A stretch of DNA of 64,000 nucleotides from Microthyrium microscopicum (taxonomy: Eukaryota > Ascomycota > Dothideomycetes > Microthyriales > Microthyriaceae), in the NCBI GenBank assembly GCA_010405405.1, contig MU004236.1, forward strand, positions 1,618,070-1,682,069, read 5' to 3'. This document shows, piece after piece, positions 1 through 9,938 of this stretch. The position numbers were made by a program, and so were the translations under genes. Each line of letters opens with the position of its first letter. Position 1 is the stretch's first letter. Under the pieces are notes generated by a model. That model was given only the letters and a program-made list of their open reading frames with translations, had not been told where the DNA came from and made no database searches.

Positions 1-286
1 GGTCAGTTAAAGGTGCCTCGCAATTGAACGGGTGAACACCAGTTAGGCGAATCAAACGCGGGTCGCGCAGTACGTGGCTATCCGGTGTATCTTTGTCAAC
101 ATCTAAAACTTTGGTGGCTGCGGGTGTAGGAGGCGGAAGTGGAAACTCTGGTTCTGCTGAAGGTGATGAACATCCTGTTCGTGAATCTCCAAGTGTACTG
201 TCGGGGGGTGTAGGTGGAAACTGGTTGCTGTCCTTCAGGACGTCGGTTGACTCGGGTTTGCTAGAGTCTATAGCGGTGGCTTCCAT
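1..286 (-). CDS. niaD: Nitrate reductase (NADPH), 5' end only, cut by window edge
   Basis: On the minus strand an ATG at 286-284 opens a frame that stays open to the first base of the window (95 codons). The first ~65 residues are a Pro/Ser/Thr-rich leader. They are followed by RDPRLIRLTGVHPFN at about residues 77-91, then CEAPLTD, which is the highly conserved start of the molybdopterin domain of fungal assimilatory nitrate reductases (NIT-3/NiaD). The enzyme reduces nitrate to nitrite in the cytosol with Mo-cofactor, haem b5 and FAD domains; those domains lie beyond the window. Several GATA-factor core motifs upstream fit nitrogen control by an AreA/NIT2-type factor, but that is inference. 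The partner nitrite reductase gene is not present in the 2.6 kb upstream, where it lies in some ascomycetes. Confidence 0.88.
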   Translation of the reverse strand, partial: MEATAIDSSKPESTDVLKDSNQFPPTPPDSTLGDSRTGCSSPSAEPEFPLPPPTPAATKVLDVDKDTPDSHVLRDPRLIRLTGVHPFNCEAPLTD

Positions 287-2930
287 AACGACGAACAAGA
301 TATATGAAACTAGTTTGTTTTGGGGTATGAAAGGCCAACGGTAAGATGTTGAGCTAAGAGATTGCGAATGGCTAAAATCATGCCTTACATTGCACAATCA
401 ACAGCGCTTCAAGCACACTTGAAAAGAGAATGATAAACTTTGGACTTGGCAAGTATGAAGACAAGGTATTTCTTTTTCCATTCCAAGTACTCGGAGTTCA
501 CCATGATCGGAATCATCCTGTAGATCGCGTTATCAACAGCCTACCATTGACTCCGGAGAAGCGTACAGCATCATTGAAAGAATAAGCTAGCTGGAGAAAC
601 ACCCGCGGAGGTTCGCTCACCACATACGGTAATGTGGGGAGGGCATATCTTGCAGCAGGCTCGATCAGCATAATGCTTGTAACACCATATTTGAAAATAC
701 AATAAAAAAAAGTCAGAGTGCCATTCTTGAATCTGAACAACGTGTTGCATCAACTGCCAGTTGTTGGTGTTCTTGAATCAGAGAAAGCCTTTGATCGATA
801 AGGACAAAACATCTCCCAGCTACATCGTTACTGAAATCTTTGGTAATGGTGTCCAAACTGCCGAAAGGATCTGATGATGGGGAATTCAGGTTCTGTGTGG
901 TTCGTCGCAAATTCGTTCGCCTCCTGTCTAGAGATCCAGAACCATTCCCAAAAAGGAATGGTGTTATCTTTTCCTTTTCGGCCAATCACAGCCCTTGCTT
1001 TGCAACTTCCATCTCGTGTAACTACGGTACCGCGATATAAACTTCGCCATCTCCGAACCCCATGTGCCTCTGTCGGCGAAGTCACCTCGTTTGAAGCAGA
1101 CCCAGAATAGTCAGAGTTGTAATTCTTGACCTTGGATGGTGGTCGTATTCCCCATCCTCTCACGTATACCGCACCTGGAGAGATTATCAAGAAAATATCA
1201 ACAGAATAACCAAGCTACGACTTGCCCAAGCTTCCATGGCCATCCTACGTTTGTTCCAAATTCAATTCCACTGCTCACTCTTTCAACTCGTTCCGAGTGA
1301 TGTTAGGTATTTTGAAGTCGAACTGCCTGACAGTGCGCATTTCTCAAACATTTGGGCCAGCAGGTGTCATTCAACTATTGTCCTATGACATTCCCATACT
1401 GCATTCTGAAGCAGCGGAGTGAACATCTTGAAAGCTGATTTGCAAACAGACCCTTTTTTGGCGATGACAGCTCATCAACGCCCGCCAAAAATGAAGGACC
1501 TTCGACATACAGTATATCATCATCTGGAATCGTCACGTCACTCAATACCATTGATGGCCACTCATAATAATGCTCATTAGCTGTACTAGGTCATGTCCAA
1601 AAATAGTCAGGGTAGTTGCTGGGTCTTTCCCAATCCGTGATGAATATGTCCCAACCAGGACCAAAAGAGCCTGGATAGGCGAAGATTTCGATTTGGGAGA
1701 TGTGCAACTATTGAACCCTACCAGCGGCCCATCCATTGGTAAGGAACCTTCGGCGCCGTGAAAGCTGATCGGGGACATGAAAATACCATCCAAGCTGTAA
1801 GCGTGCAATGTACAACATTACTTCTGCCATCTAGGCTCGGCTATACACCCCCAAATATGGCTGATTATATCAATGATCAATGACCAACTCATGAGGCTGT
1901 TGTGGTCGCCGCTTTATCAAAACAAACACCCCATATTCGGCGCAATTTGGTAGTATTCGAGTGTTGATTCCGTACGTTGTGAGAGCCTTCTATTACGCTT
2001 TCCTTCACCGACTCCCAAATTCGCCTGACCAGAGCAAACAATGCTCCCGAATGCAACTGAGGCTCTGGCTTGATCGAAAGTTCAAACAAAACTCTACTAT
2101 GCGGTGTACAGCAGTGTGTATGCCTTGCCAGGCTTTGTAATGGTAATTGTGCTGTATGTCTTCTTCACCGGTCAATATGTGTTTACTATCCCCGTAGTTG
2201 TCTTTGACTTGACACATTCTGAGTCAGTTCACTTATGCGCCGACAAGCGGAGAAACTTTCTCGCAGATGTAGGGCGCAGCGTTAAAGTCAGGCCAGCGGC
2301 GACAAATGCTTTGGCTAGCAGGCTCTTAAAGAACTTTGGCTAAGCTCAACTCGCTGCTCAATAACCGGTTTAATAACAGTTAATGTGGTTTATCAGCAAC
2401 TGATAGGCTAACATCACCCTAGGGACTTGGACAATACAGTTAGCCTTCGGGATAAATCCAGTTGGGCCGCAACAATTGAGTATAGTTCCCGAGAAACTAA
2501 CCAAACAAAGGTCAGCATGGTAGCAAGCATGACACAATGAGAGATACAACACAGACCGATAGATTAGACTCATGATCGAGTTCCATGCATGGCAGTTGAT
2601 TGTTTTGCTGTACTGTCACTACTGTCGTACCAATTGGCCAAGCTCTCACAGTAATACGACCTTGAGGCCTGTTTGTGCAACTTCGGGCATATACTGCTGC
2701 TATGTTTGCTTGAAATTGAGGAACGCCGATAGAGGTCTTGCATCTGATAGTGTTCCTCTATACGCCAGTGCCGTATAAAGCCTTGCTCATGCTCAGAAGA
2801 TCGAATATCAAATCTTTCATCGATTCGATCATCTCAGGTACTCTCACCCCAACGAATTTCAACTCTCAAAACAAAACTACCTACAATCAACGACTTTGCT
2901 GCTCACACAGCTGGTTTCTCTCACGCTGCT
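287..2930. promoter_or_regulatory. Long intergenic interval between nitrate reductase and the 390-aa gene, with GATA motifs
   Basis: No recognisable gene is present. HGATAR-type motifs (binding core of AreA/NIT2 GATA factors) occur at 431-436, 530-535, 796-801, 964-969, 1184-1189, 2390-2395 and 2401-2406 on one or other strand. Such motifs are common by chance, so only the clustering upstream of a nitrate reductase start makes them notable. The open frames here (for example 120 codons on minus at 828-1190, 79 codons on plus at 2104-2343) resemble no family I know and lack any supporting codon or splice context. The stretch just before the downstream ATG (about 2,840-2,925) is rich in C, A and T, as fungal 5' leaders often are. 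Confidence 0.4.
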
Positions 2931-4103
2931 ATGCATCCCGTCGATGCAATAGTCCTGGGAAGAAAAGCATTCCCTGGTCTTCCCGGCTTCGCAGAAATGA
3001 TCCTTCCTAATAATGCCATGGCGGACTGGTCTGGTGCTTTCCCTTCCCATGATGTTGGGCAAAGACGGTTTCCAGGACATCATTCCATGAGACCTGGACA
3101 CGACATTCTCTTCAATGTTGGGCTCCCTAATCCCATCCATGTGGATCACAAAGTCCTCAACAAGAACCTTCCACGGTGGCGTGAGGTCTTCCCTCCCTCA
3201 CGTCTTAGAATGATAGACGCTCGGAACCTACGCCGACGTATGCAAGGTCTGATTGGCATGCAATTAGCCTACGGAGGCACTGATATAAACTCCACCCTAA
3301 TCTCAGTCTTGACATCTCTTTCTGGCCATGCTGGACGAACTGAAGGCCCTAGTCTCGATATCATCAGAATCCTTGAGGAGGCTTTTGCACGCGATATTCA
3401 ACATCATCACGGGGCCTCTGTTCAATCGACTTCCATTTACTTTTCTTGTTTGACAGAAATTGCCAACGTATTCCTGTCCAGGCCTATCGCTCGGGCGTTG
3501 CACAATTTTGCCATGCGAAATATCCGAGATATGCTCCAGGCAGACCTGATGTATCTGTTTCATATCTTATTCTATATCATTCACAACTCACTTTCAACCA
3601 TTACGGATATTACTCTTGTCCTCCGAGAAGTTCTTGAAAACAGGCCCACCATTTTTGCTGAACTTCTGGATCCAAGCTCCGACTATTATCAACGCCATCC
3701 GTTTTTCCACCCAGTGTATTCTACACTCATGCAGTTGAGACAAAGACTGGACGATGGGGGCATAGGTATGCCCCCTGCAGGCAGATTTCCTAGACTAAAC
3801 CTTCAACGTGGTCGCCGGGCTCCTCGAAGACTTCCTCGAGTTACGCATCCCTCGTCTTGGGAACGCCAAATGATGGATCCTTGGGCCCTAATGCGGATGC
3901 AAAGGGATCGGGATTTCCAACTCGAACAAGCTGCTGAGATTGGTGGTGACCATGTCAGAAGGCACATGCACTTCCTAATTGAAAAAGCCGGCAGGACTCC
4001 CGGATGGTCAGACGGGGACTTTGAGTCGGACGTGGAGTCATATTTTGACATGGATTTTATGGGGAACAATGGCTTTTTAAGCCCGGGGCACTTGCTGATG
4101 TGA
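2931..4103 (+). CDS. Hypothetical protein, 390 aa, single exon
   Basis: An uninterrupted 390-codon frame begins at the first ATG after a pyrimidine- and A-rich leader. I do not recognise the family. Residues 1-75 are rich in Pro, Gly, His and Phe. Residues ~80-240 look helical and hydrophobic (for example LMYLFHILFYIIHNSL near residue 205), which may be a buried helix or a single membrane-associated segment. Residues ~280-310 form a basic Arg-rich stretch (GRFPRLNLQRGRRAPRRLPR). The C-terminus is acidic (DGDFESDVESYFDMDFMG). There is no signal peptide. The length, the absence of introns and the bias towards this frame support a real gene, but it could be lineage-restricted. Transcript evidence would settle it. 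Confidence 0.6.
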   Translation: MHPVDAIVLGRKAFPGLPGFAEMILPNNAMADWSGAFPSHDVGQRRFPGHHSMRPGHDILFNVGLPNPIHVDHKVLNKNLPRWREVFPPSRLRMIDARNLRRRMQGLIGMQLAYGGTDINSTLISVLTSLSGHAGRTEGPSLDIIRILEEAFARDIQHHHGASVQSTSIYFSCLTEIANVFLSRPIARALHNFAMRNIRDMLQADLMYLFHILFYIIHNSLSTITDITLVLREVLENRPTIFAELLDPSSDYYQRHPFFHPVYSTLMQLRQRLDDGGIGMPPAGRFPRLNLQRGRRAPRRLPRVTHPSSWERQMMDPWALMRMQRDRDFQLEQAAEIGGDHVRRHMHFLIEKAGRTPGWSDGDFESDVESYFDMDFMGNNGFLSPGHLLM

Positions 4104-4664
4104 CCGGAGTGTGGGAGCGTGTCCCGGGTATCTGTTCAGGCAAAGATCATGGCATAATCTACACGAAGTGCTTGTTCTCAAATTTTTGTATCTTTGATGT
4201 TAGCGCTACTAGTATGCATACGATGTTCTGCAATATCGTTTAGTCGTTTACGAATATATGTTTCGGTTCATCTCGTCATCTGTAACCACTAGTGGACATG
4301 AAGAATAAAAGTGCAGATCAACCGCAATTGTATCCTGCTCAACGTAAACGATAATCTCGTAAGACACATGTATGTTTGACAGGATTGCCTTTGTCTGATA
4401 TGCCCATTGTTGAATAATCATTCATTGGGATATTGAATAAACATTCATTGGCATATTGAATAAACATTCGTTGGGATATTGAATGTAGCTCACACTAATG
4501 GCGCATCTTGCGTAGCTCTTTTAAATGTGTACAAGTCGAATTGGAATGAACATACGGCCACCCTCAATAAGAAGGCTCCGTTCCTGGAAACGCCATTACA
4601 TGCTAGTGGAACCTTGCCTGACACCCACAGCGCCATGCAAATTCAGAAGAAGCAGATGAATCCT
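4104..4664. other. Intergenic 3' region between convergent genes
   Basis: This holds the 3' flanks of the 390-aa gene and of bos1, which converge here. The only structure I see is the short tandem repeat at 4419-4486. A 64-codon plus frame at 4479-4673 overlaps the end of bos1 and looks like chance. Confidence 0.5.
4419..4486. repeat. Three-copy 23-bp tandem repeat
   Basis: Three units of 23 bp (cattcattgggatattgaa plus taaa) start at 4419, 4442 and 4465; the last is one base short. They differ by single bases only. A fainter half unit precedes at about 4403-4418. The period is not a multiple of three and the repeat lies between convergent genes, so it is probably a non-coding minisatellite. 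Confidence 0.85.
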
Positions 4665-5764
4665 TCACCGTAACCATTTGATGACAAAGTAGCAAAACAA
4701 GAAGAAGATGATCACTCCACCCCAGAATATCCATTTATGCTGTTTTGCCCGTCTCTCCACCATTCGAATCGTATCACCACTAATACCTAGAGTAGTGCCT
4801 ACGCTATACAGCCTTCGTTGTGCATTTTTTAGAGTCTCCCTTTGTTGCCCAAGATTCGACAGCACATCCGAACCGTAGTCCAGAAAGTTGTCTAGTTGCC
4901 GATGTGTATCTTGCATAAAGTTTTGCTCGCGAAAAGCATGTGTTTCTCGGTTGGTGTCGAGGGGTGAAGCACCCAGTGCCGTGGCGCCAAATGGATTACT
5001 ACTAGACGGGCCTGCATTGGCGTATGGGTTTTCGGGAGTTGCGGCGTGATGAGGTCGGCGAGCGAACAAGTCAGTTCGGGCTTGCGTTGCTTGCTGCGTG
5101 AAGATTGAATTAGCGAAACAAGTTGCCAGTAACATAGGGCGAGAGGAAGAAAACAGTGTGACTGGTGTAAATGACTAGAAGGCAGAATCTATTCTGGAAC
5201 TTCAAAGGCAAACAAGTTCAACCTTCAGCGAGCGGGTGCGACCACTGCGTTCAAGATTATTGGTTATGACCTCTTTTAAGGTTACCGGAGTGACTTGGCT
5301 AAGCTCCCCAATTCAATGGAGCGTATGTGCCGCTGATGTAGTCAGATGTGACGGGGTACTCACTCTTTCGGAGGCTTCATTCTTTAAACGGTCCATTCGA
5401 TCACGATAGTCTCCTAATTCAGACTTGAATGTCTTCACTCGCTCGTACGCCTTAGTCTGTTTTTCAGGGACCAGTTCTTGTTTCGCAAGTTTGTTATAAT
5501 CGTCGATGGTACGTGAGAAGGAGGTAAGTGAGGCATTGACCTGACCTATAGTAGTCATTAGTTCTGTCTGTTCGATTCTTTCAAGATGTCCGTAATGGCG
5601 CATTGATTGTCTCGTACCAAGTAGAGCGGAGGACGACTCGCTCCCCGAAGCCAAGGCATCGAGATCTTTCCGTATCGCGGCACCTTGCCGTAAGGCGTTA
5701 TTATAGAGAGAATTCTATGTACAAATTAGTCGAGTAAGGCGCACCAGACATAAGATCGTACCAT
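4665..5764 (-). CDS. bos1: Golgi Qb-SNARE Bos1/membrin, three exons
   Basis: Spliced exons on minus are 5764-5762 (ATG only), 5714-5364 and 5093-4665, giving 260 aa. The first intron (5715-5761, 47 nt, GTACG..ATAG) lies directly after the start codon; exon 2 then continues NSLYNNALRQGAAIRKDL, the usual fungal Bos1 start. The second intron (5094-5363, 270 nt, GTGAGT..GCAG) is long for this window. An N-terminal helical region with SLTSFSRTIDDYNKLAKQEL is followed by the PHHAATPENPYA linker, a SNARE coiled coil (about residues 170-235, with NLGQQRETLK around the central layer) and a C-terminal anchor WIFWGGVIIFFLFCYFVIKW. Family role: t-SNARE for ER-to-Golgi vesicle fusion with Sed5, Bet1 and Sec22. 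The gene is divergent from the M28 peptidase gene, with 441 bp between their starts. Confidence 0.9.
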
Positions 5765-6205
5765 CGCGGAGCTGAAAGGAGGAAGATGTTTGATGGTTTG
5801 CGCCGGAAGTCGGGAAGTTGAGTACTGGTAATGGCGCGTTTGTTTTGGGATACTGTGTACTTCCGTGATAGATACTACAGTAGGCCTAGCTGTGATTGGT
5901 ATCGTAGAATGGAGAGGAAGAGAAGATAGCAATTAGACACTTCATCGTTAACTTTTGGCGATGTGGACATTCCATTTTCAGATGCGTGTGGCTGAAGCTT
6001 TTCACTGCGCCACATCAAAGTGGCATTCTGTACTTTTTTCCATTTGAGTTTATGTGCAATCTGGAGATTGGGGCTCCATAGATATTTCATTAAGTTTCTT
6101 ATATTGACTTTAAGATATCAGATTTTGAAGAACAACTACTGCTTCTACCATGGTCTTTCACTTTCGTTTCGCCTCAACGCTACTTCAAGTGTCGTCGAGG
6201 ACACA
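5765..6205. promoter_or_regulatory. Divergent promoter region between bos1 and the M28 aminopeptidase gene
   Basis: This 441-bp stretch separates the two start codons and must contain both promoters. I see no unambiguous TATA box. The peptidase frame is open upstream to 6020, but those 62 codons do not look like a signal peptide leader and are taken as 5' UTR. Confidence 0.45.
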
Positions 6206-7636
6206 ATGTTGTTACTTCACCTCTTATCAGCCATGACTTTAATATGCGCTGTACTGGCTGGCAACGCATCTCAATTTATATTTCCATCACCTGAAGCAGA
6301 ATGGCCTCGATTTCCCGAAGAAACGAAGCTTGTTGCTCATGCGCCAGACGCAGAGCTTCGCGATATGCTCTCTCAAATAGATCCAGCGCGAGTAAAGCAG
6401 ATTATCACTAAACTGGTCTCCTTTGGCACGCGGCACACGCTTTCGACTCAAGATGATCCAAATCGGGGAATTGGAGCTGCTCGCGACTGGATCGCATCTG
6501 AAATGCGCACTTTTGCCAAAAAGTCCAGTGGCAAAATGACCGTCACGGTTCCAGGATATACTCAGCAAGTAGCATCGCGCATCACTTTTCCCGTCCAAAT
6601 TAGCAACGTTGTTGCTAGACTGGAAGGCTCCGTTGATCCCAGTCGTGTCTATGTCATCTCTGGGCACTATGATAGCATGAACTCTGACATAATCAATCAT
6701 GAGGATGATGCTCCCGGAGCCAACGATGATGCGTCCGGTGTAGCCGTGGTGATGGAGCTTGCAAGAATCATGTCAGACAAGAAGCCTCATGCTACGATAC
6801 TGTTTGCTGCTGTCGCCGGGGAGGAGCAAGGACTCTACGGATCTGCATTTATGGCTCGAACGCTAAAAAGCGAGGGTGTAAACGTGGAGGCTATGCTGAA
6901 CAACGACATTGTTGGAAGTTCTACTGGCGCCAAAGATCAGAAGGAACCATACGTTATCCGCATGTTCGCCCAAGGACTACCTACCACACTGAGCTCAGCG
7001 CAAACGCAGCAAATTCTTAGGATTGGTGGTGAGAATGACTCACCGACCAGGCAGCTCGCGCGTTTCATTCAGGACGTTGCTACAAACGACGCAACAGGCA
7101 TGAATGTACAGATTGTTTATCGCCTCGATAGGTATGGTCGCGGAGGAGACCACTCTAGCTTCCTTCAACAAGGCTATCCGGCTGTACGTTTTACAGAACC
7201 AAACGAGAACTTTGCTCATCAGCATCAAACTGTACGGAAGCAAGGCAATCTACAGTATGGCGATTTGCCCGAGTTTTGCGATTTCAACTTCATTTCCCGC
7301 GTTGCAAAGGTCAATATGGCAGCTCTATGGAGCCTTGCAAACAGCCCTGGCCTGGTACCCATTGTGAAGCTCAACACGGCGGGCATGATCAATGATAGCA
7401 ACTTGTCTTGGAATGCTGTCAAGTCAAGCGATGTAGCAGGATACGAAATCGTTTGGAGGCAAACACTGTCTTCTTATTGGACTAATGTAAAAGCCGTTGG
7501 GAATGCACTCTCTACCACCATGTCCATCAGCCCCGACAACGTGATTTTTGGTGTGAGAGCGGTGGGAAAGAATGGTTATCGTGGTCCTGTTACTCCTGCT
7601 GGCCATCCCTCATATCCTTATTTCAAGCAAGGCTGA
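6206..7636 (+). CDS. Secreted M28 family zinc aminopeptidase
   Basis: The protein is 476 aa from the ATG at 6206. I chose this start because it opens a classic signal peptide (MLLLHLLSAMTLICAVLAG). A pro-region (to about residue 95) is followed by the M28 catalytic domain. All five metal-ligand motifs of the family are visible: GHYDS (His ~154), GANDDASG (Asp ~174), GEEQGLYG (catalytic Glu and ligand near 205), NNDIVG (Asp ~233) and GGDHSSF (His ~316). A C-terminal region at ~390-465 (LSWNAVKSSDVAGYEIVWR to FGVRAVGKNGYRG) reads as a fibronectin type III-like domain. Family role: removal of N-terminal residues from peptides outside the cell, with co-catalytic zinc. Length and layout are normal and the gene looks intact. 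It ends 37 bp from the stop of the WSC gene on the other strand. Confidence 0.9.
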   Translation: MLLLHLLSAMTLICAVLAGNASQFIFPSPEAEWPRFPEETKLVAHAPDAELRDMLSQIDPARVKQIITKLVSFGTRHTLSTQDDPNRGIGAARDWIASEMRTFAKKSSGKMTVTVPGYTQQVASRITFPVQISNVVARLEGSVDPSRVYVISGHYDSMNSDIINHEDDAPGANDDASGVAVVMELARIMSDKKPHATILFAAVAGEEQGLYGSAFMARTLKSEGVNVEAMLNNDIVGSSTGAKDQKEPYVIRMFAQGLPTTLSSAQTQQILRIGGENDSPTRQLARFIQDVATNDATGMNVQIVYRLDRYGRGGDHSSFLQQGYPAVRFTEPNENFAHQHQTVRKQGNLQYGDLPEFCDFNFISRVAKVNMAALWSLANSPGLVPIVKLNTAGMINDSNLSWNAVKSSDVAGYEIVWRQTLSSYWTNVKAVGNALSTTMSISPDNVIFGVRAVGKNGYRGPVTPAGHPSYPYFKQG

Positions 7637-7673
7637 AATGTAATGAACTGCTAGCTCAGAATTCGTCATTACT

Positions 7674-8099
7674 TCATGAAATCAGTCTTCTAGGTTTGAG
7701 ACCAGTTGATGGAGTTTTATCATACCCCTGTTGGCCGGCATTTCCACCACTTTCGGAGGTCATTTGATATACACTCCATAAATTCTGGCCTCCACACATT
7801 TGGAAAGGATATCCAGCGCAAGGATTGTTGCAAGAAGCTCCATCAACTAGAGCATCGTTTGGAGGCAGTGAGTCGCCACAGTAGCAGTCGGTTCCATTGA
7901 CTAGACCCATTGTGATGTGCTCAAGCTGAAAGCATGTATTTCGGCAGTACCCAACAGATTGATAGATGTCAGACCGCTGAAAATGCATAGGGACGTAGTT
8001 GTAGCATCCAACGTAAGCTGAAGTCTCCTGGGCTGTTGAAGGAGCGCCGAGAAAGGCTAACGCCGTGGTGGCAAGATATGCCAACCATGGGAAATGCAT
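7674..8099 (-). CDS. Small secreted single-WSC-domain protein
   Basis: The protein is 141 aa, in one exon. A signal peptide (MHFPWLAYLATTALAFLGAPSTAQ) is followed by one WSC domain at about residues 27-112 with the expected eight cysteines (YVGCYN, YCRNTC, DCYCGD, SCNNPC, QMCGG) and the GLVNGTDCYCGDSLP core. WSC domains are carbohydrate-binding modules of fungal cell-wall sensors and some secreted enzymes. There is no Ser/Thr stalk and no transmembrane helix, so it is not a full Wsc1-type sensor. It probably acts as a free wall- or glucan-binding protein. The C-terminal 28 residues are low in features. The convergent M28 gene leaves no room for a longer 3' exon. Confidence 0.82.
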   Translation of the reverse strand: MHFPWLAYLATTALAFLGAPSTAQETSAYVGCYNYVPMHFQRSDIYQSVGYCRNTCFQLEHITMGLVNGTDCYCGDSLPPNDALVDGASCNNPCAGYPFQMCGGQNLWSVYQMTSESGGNAGQQGYDKTPSTGLKPRRLIS

Positions 8100-9938
8100 G
8101 TTTGAGTATTTGAGAACAAAATCTGTCTATGCAGGTGTTTAGGGAATGTGAAATCGTCAATATAGACGGAGGACAGTTATGACGGTATTGTGAACGCCTT
8201 TTTACCCCTTTCAAATTGTGGTGGCAGTGCAACATGCCATCTGATTGGTGGAGGCTTAACAGCCTACGGGTTCAGCCTTATAGGTGCAGAAGGCTGAATA
8301 TTCACTATTCACCCATCATTTACTTGATCTTCTAACTTCCAGCAGTTTCTTTCTGTCAGACGAATTATCTCCCAGTGGCGCGTCATTGCAACTTTTCAGC
8401 TCTCATAAGGTCGCACCAGTTTTTATCTTCTCCATTATATCGACAGTTTTCCTGACGAATTGCAGTTCATAAAAAGTAGGAGGTGAAACGCCTGCTCGCC
8501 AGTACATTCGTGGATATAAGTATACGAGGGAGATGTGGGCGGTCCTCTTATTTTTTGCTGCTGTCAGTGGCCACTTATACGTTATGAAAGGATTCCAAAG
8601 TCACAGACAAGGCGTCATTGGTCTTTCAGTCGACTCAGCCTCGACATTTCTCTTTTAAGCCATTTACAGGGATCACGCGGGCTTTGCTGAAGAGCCACTC
8701 CAGAGCCTTATGGAAGCCTATTTCAATTTGGATAACATAATAGCTGACATCGAAGGTGTCGATCGGGTTTTGAAGTTGAGGAAGCCCAGGAATGGGGAAG
8801 AGTGAAGGTGAGCTTTGTCGACAACACAGGCCATTCTGCAATACCTGGGCTGCTGACATTGCACTAGTAAACATTCCAAACCGCTTTTGGGACGTTGATC
8901 GGCAGGTCCCAACCTTGATAACAACTGGAAGCGTTCATCTCTCTCAAGAGCAGCCAAAGACGTCCATGCGTTGAGCGTGACAGTTCTGGCTGAGGACAAA
9001 AGAGTCAAATGGAATCACAAGAACTCCAATGAATAAAAGAAGATCCTGAGCTTACAGAAGTGGAAATGCAGATGCATTCAGACGCTGATCAAGTAAGCTA
9101 TGTGCCACCTTTAAGTGCGAATCCGCATCGATTGCGATATCTACCACCAAGTGTGATATCTACCACCAAGTGCGATATCTACCACCAAGTGCGTTATCTA
9201 CCATCAACTGCTATACCTACCATCAGCTGCGATATCTACCATCAACTGCGACGGTTATGATCATCCTTTGTGCTAACAAATGCCGTTTCTTCTGATAACA
9301 GACAACATGAATTAACATTACGTATATCGATACTTAAGAGCACCCAACAAGGCAACAGAGAATCTATGTGATGTCTGCCTCATTTAGCATCTGAAATGTA
9401 CGGGGCTGTGTCAGTAAACCTGAAAAAGGAGGCGGCTTTGGAGGCTGAGCAGCCACTGCAGCTTCAGACGCACTGCACGTTGATGGGCGTACGAGACATA
9501 GCCTGACGAGATCAAGATTCTTTGCTAACAAAGTTCCTCTGGTTTTCATGAGAATTTCAGATTCGATATTTTTGCAACTTGTCGTTGCGCACTGCACGTG
9601 AAACCTTCAACGATCATCTCAACAAGCATATTATATCTCATAGAAGGAAGCATCCTGCTCAGGTGTACTTACCATCCGGTTTATCCTCGACACCACCACT
9701 TGCATATTGCCCCGCACCACTATCTTCACCGCAAGGAACCAGAGCCTTATTGCATATCATTTGGGCAATTACCACAGAGCCCATTTGTTCATGGCCAAGT
9801 CGAGATGACTTCAAGCATCAAGCCAAACTTCGATTAGGTCAGAGTAAGCCATGTTAGCCCAGCCTGACGGGTAAACACACTTTCACTCGCGAGTTGCGAT
9901 CAAGCCAAGCTCGACGATATAGAGTCCATCGTCTTGCA
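8100..9938. other. Intergenic interval upstream of the STAND-Rho gene
   Basis: This 1.8-kb stretch lies between two divergent genes. I find no coding frame I can support. Overlapping frames at about 8,635-9,008 (minus) and 9,579-9,857 (plus) look like chance or an unrecognisable relic. A run TGGATATAAGTATACG near 8,511-8,526 resembles a TATA-type element but has no gene assigned to it. The 19-bp tandem repeat at 9134-9247 is the only clear structure. Confidence 0.45.
9134..9247. repeat. Six-copy 19-bp tandem repeat
   Basis: Six units of exactly 19 bp start at 9134, 9153, 9172, 9191, 9210 and 9229. The consensus is gcgatatctaccaccaagt, with later units carrying atcaact at the end. Units 1-3 are nearly identical and units 4-6 form a slightly diverged sub-group, so the array probably grew in two steps. 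Because 19 is not a multiple of three, the array is not coding. It ends about 690 bp upstream of the STAND-Rho start codon. Confidence 0.93.

Noticed and set aside
828-1190. 120-codon minus-strand frame upstream of nitrate reductase
   Set aside because: It resembles no family, has overlapping frames of similar quality on plus, and no splice or leader context. It is probably chance.
1542-1808. Overlapping frames on both strands (88 and 63 codons)
   Set aside because: Neither product is recognisable and neither shows a convincing start context.
2104-2343. 79-codon plus frame with a hydrophobic segment
   Set aside because: The hydrophobic stretch alone is weak evidence. No homologue comes to mind and the surrounding DNA is non-coding in character.
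6020-6205. Longer N-terminus for the M28 aminopeptidase
   Set aside because: The ATG at 6206 opens a clean signal peptide. The 62 upstream codons do not fit a secreted protein.
9134-9247. CRISPR-like array
   Set aside because: Units are contiguous with no spacers, and the genome is fungal. It is a minisatellite.
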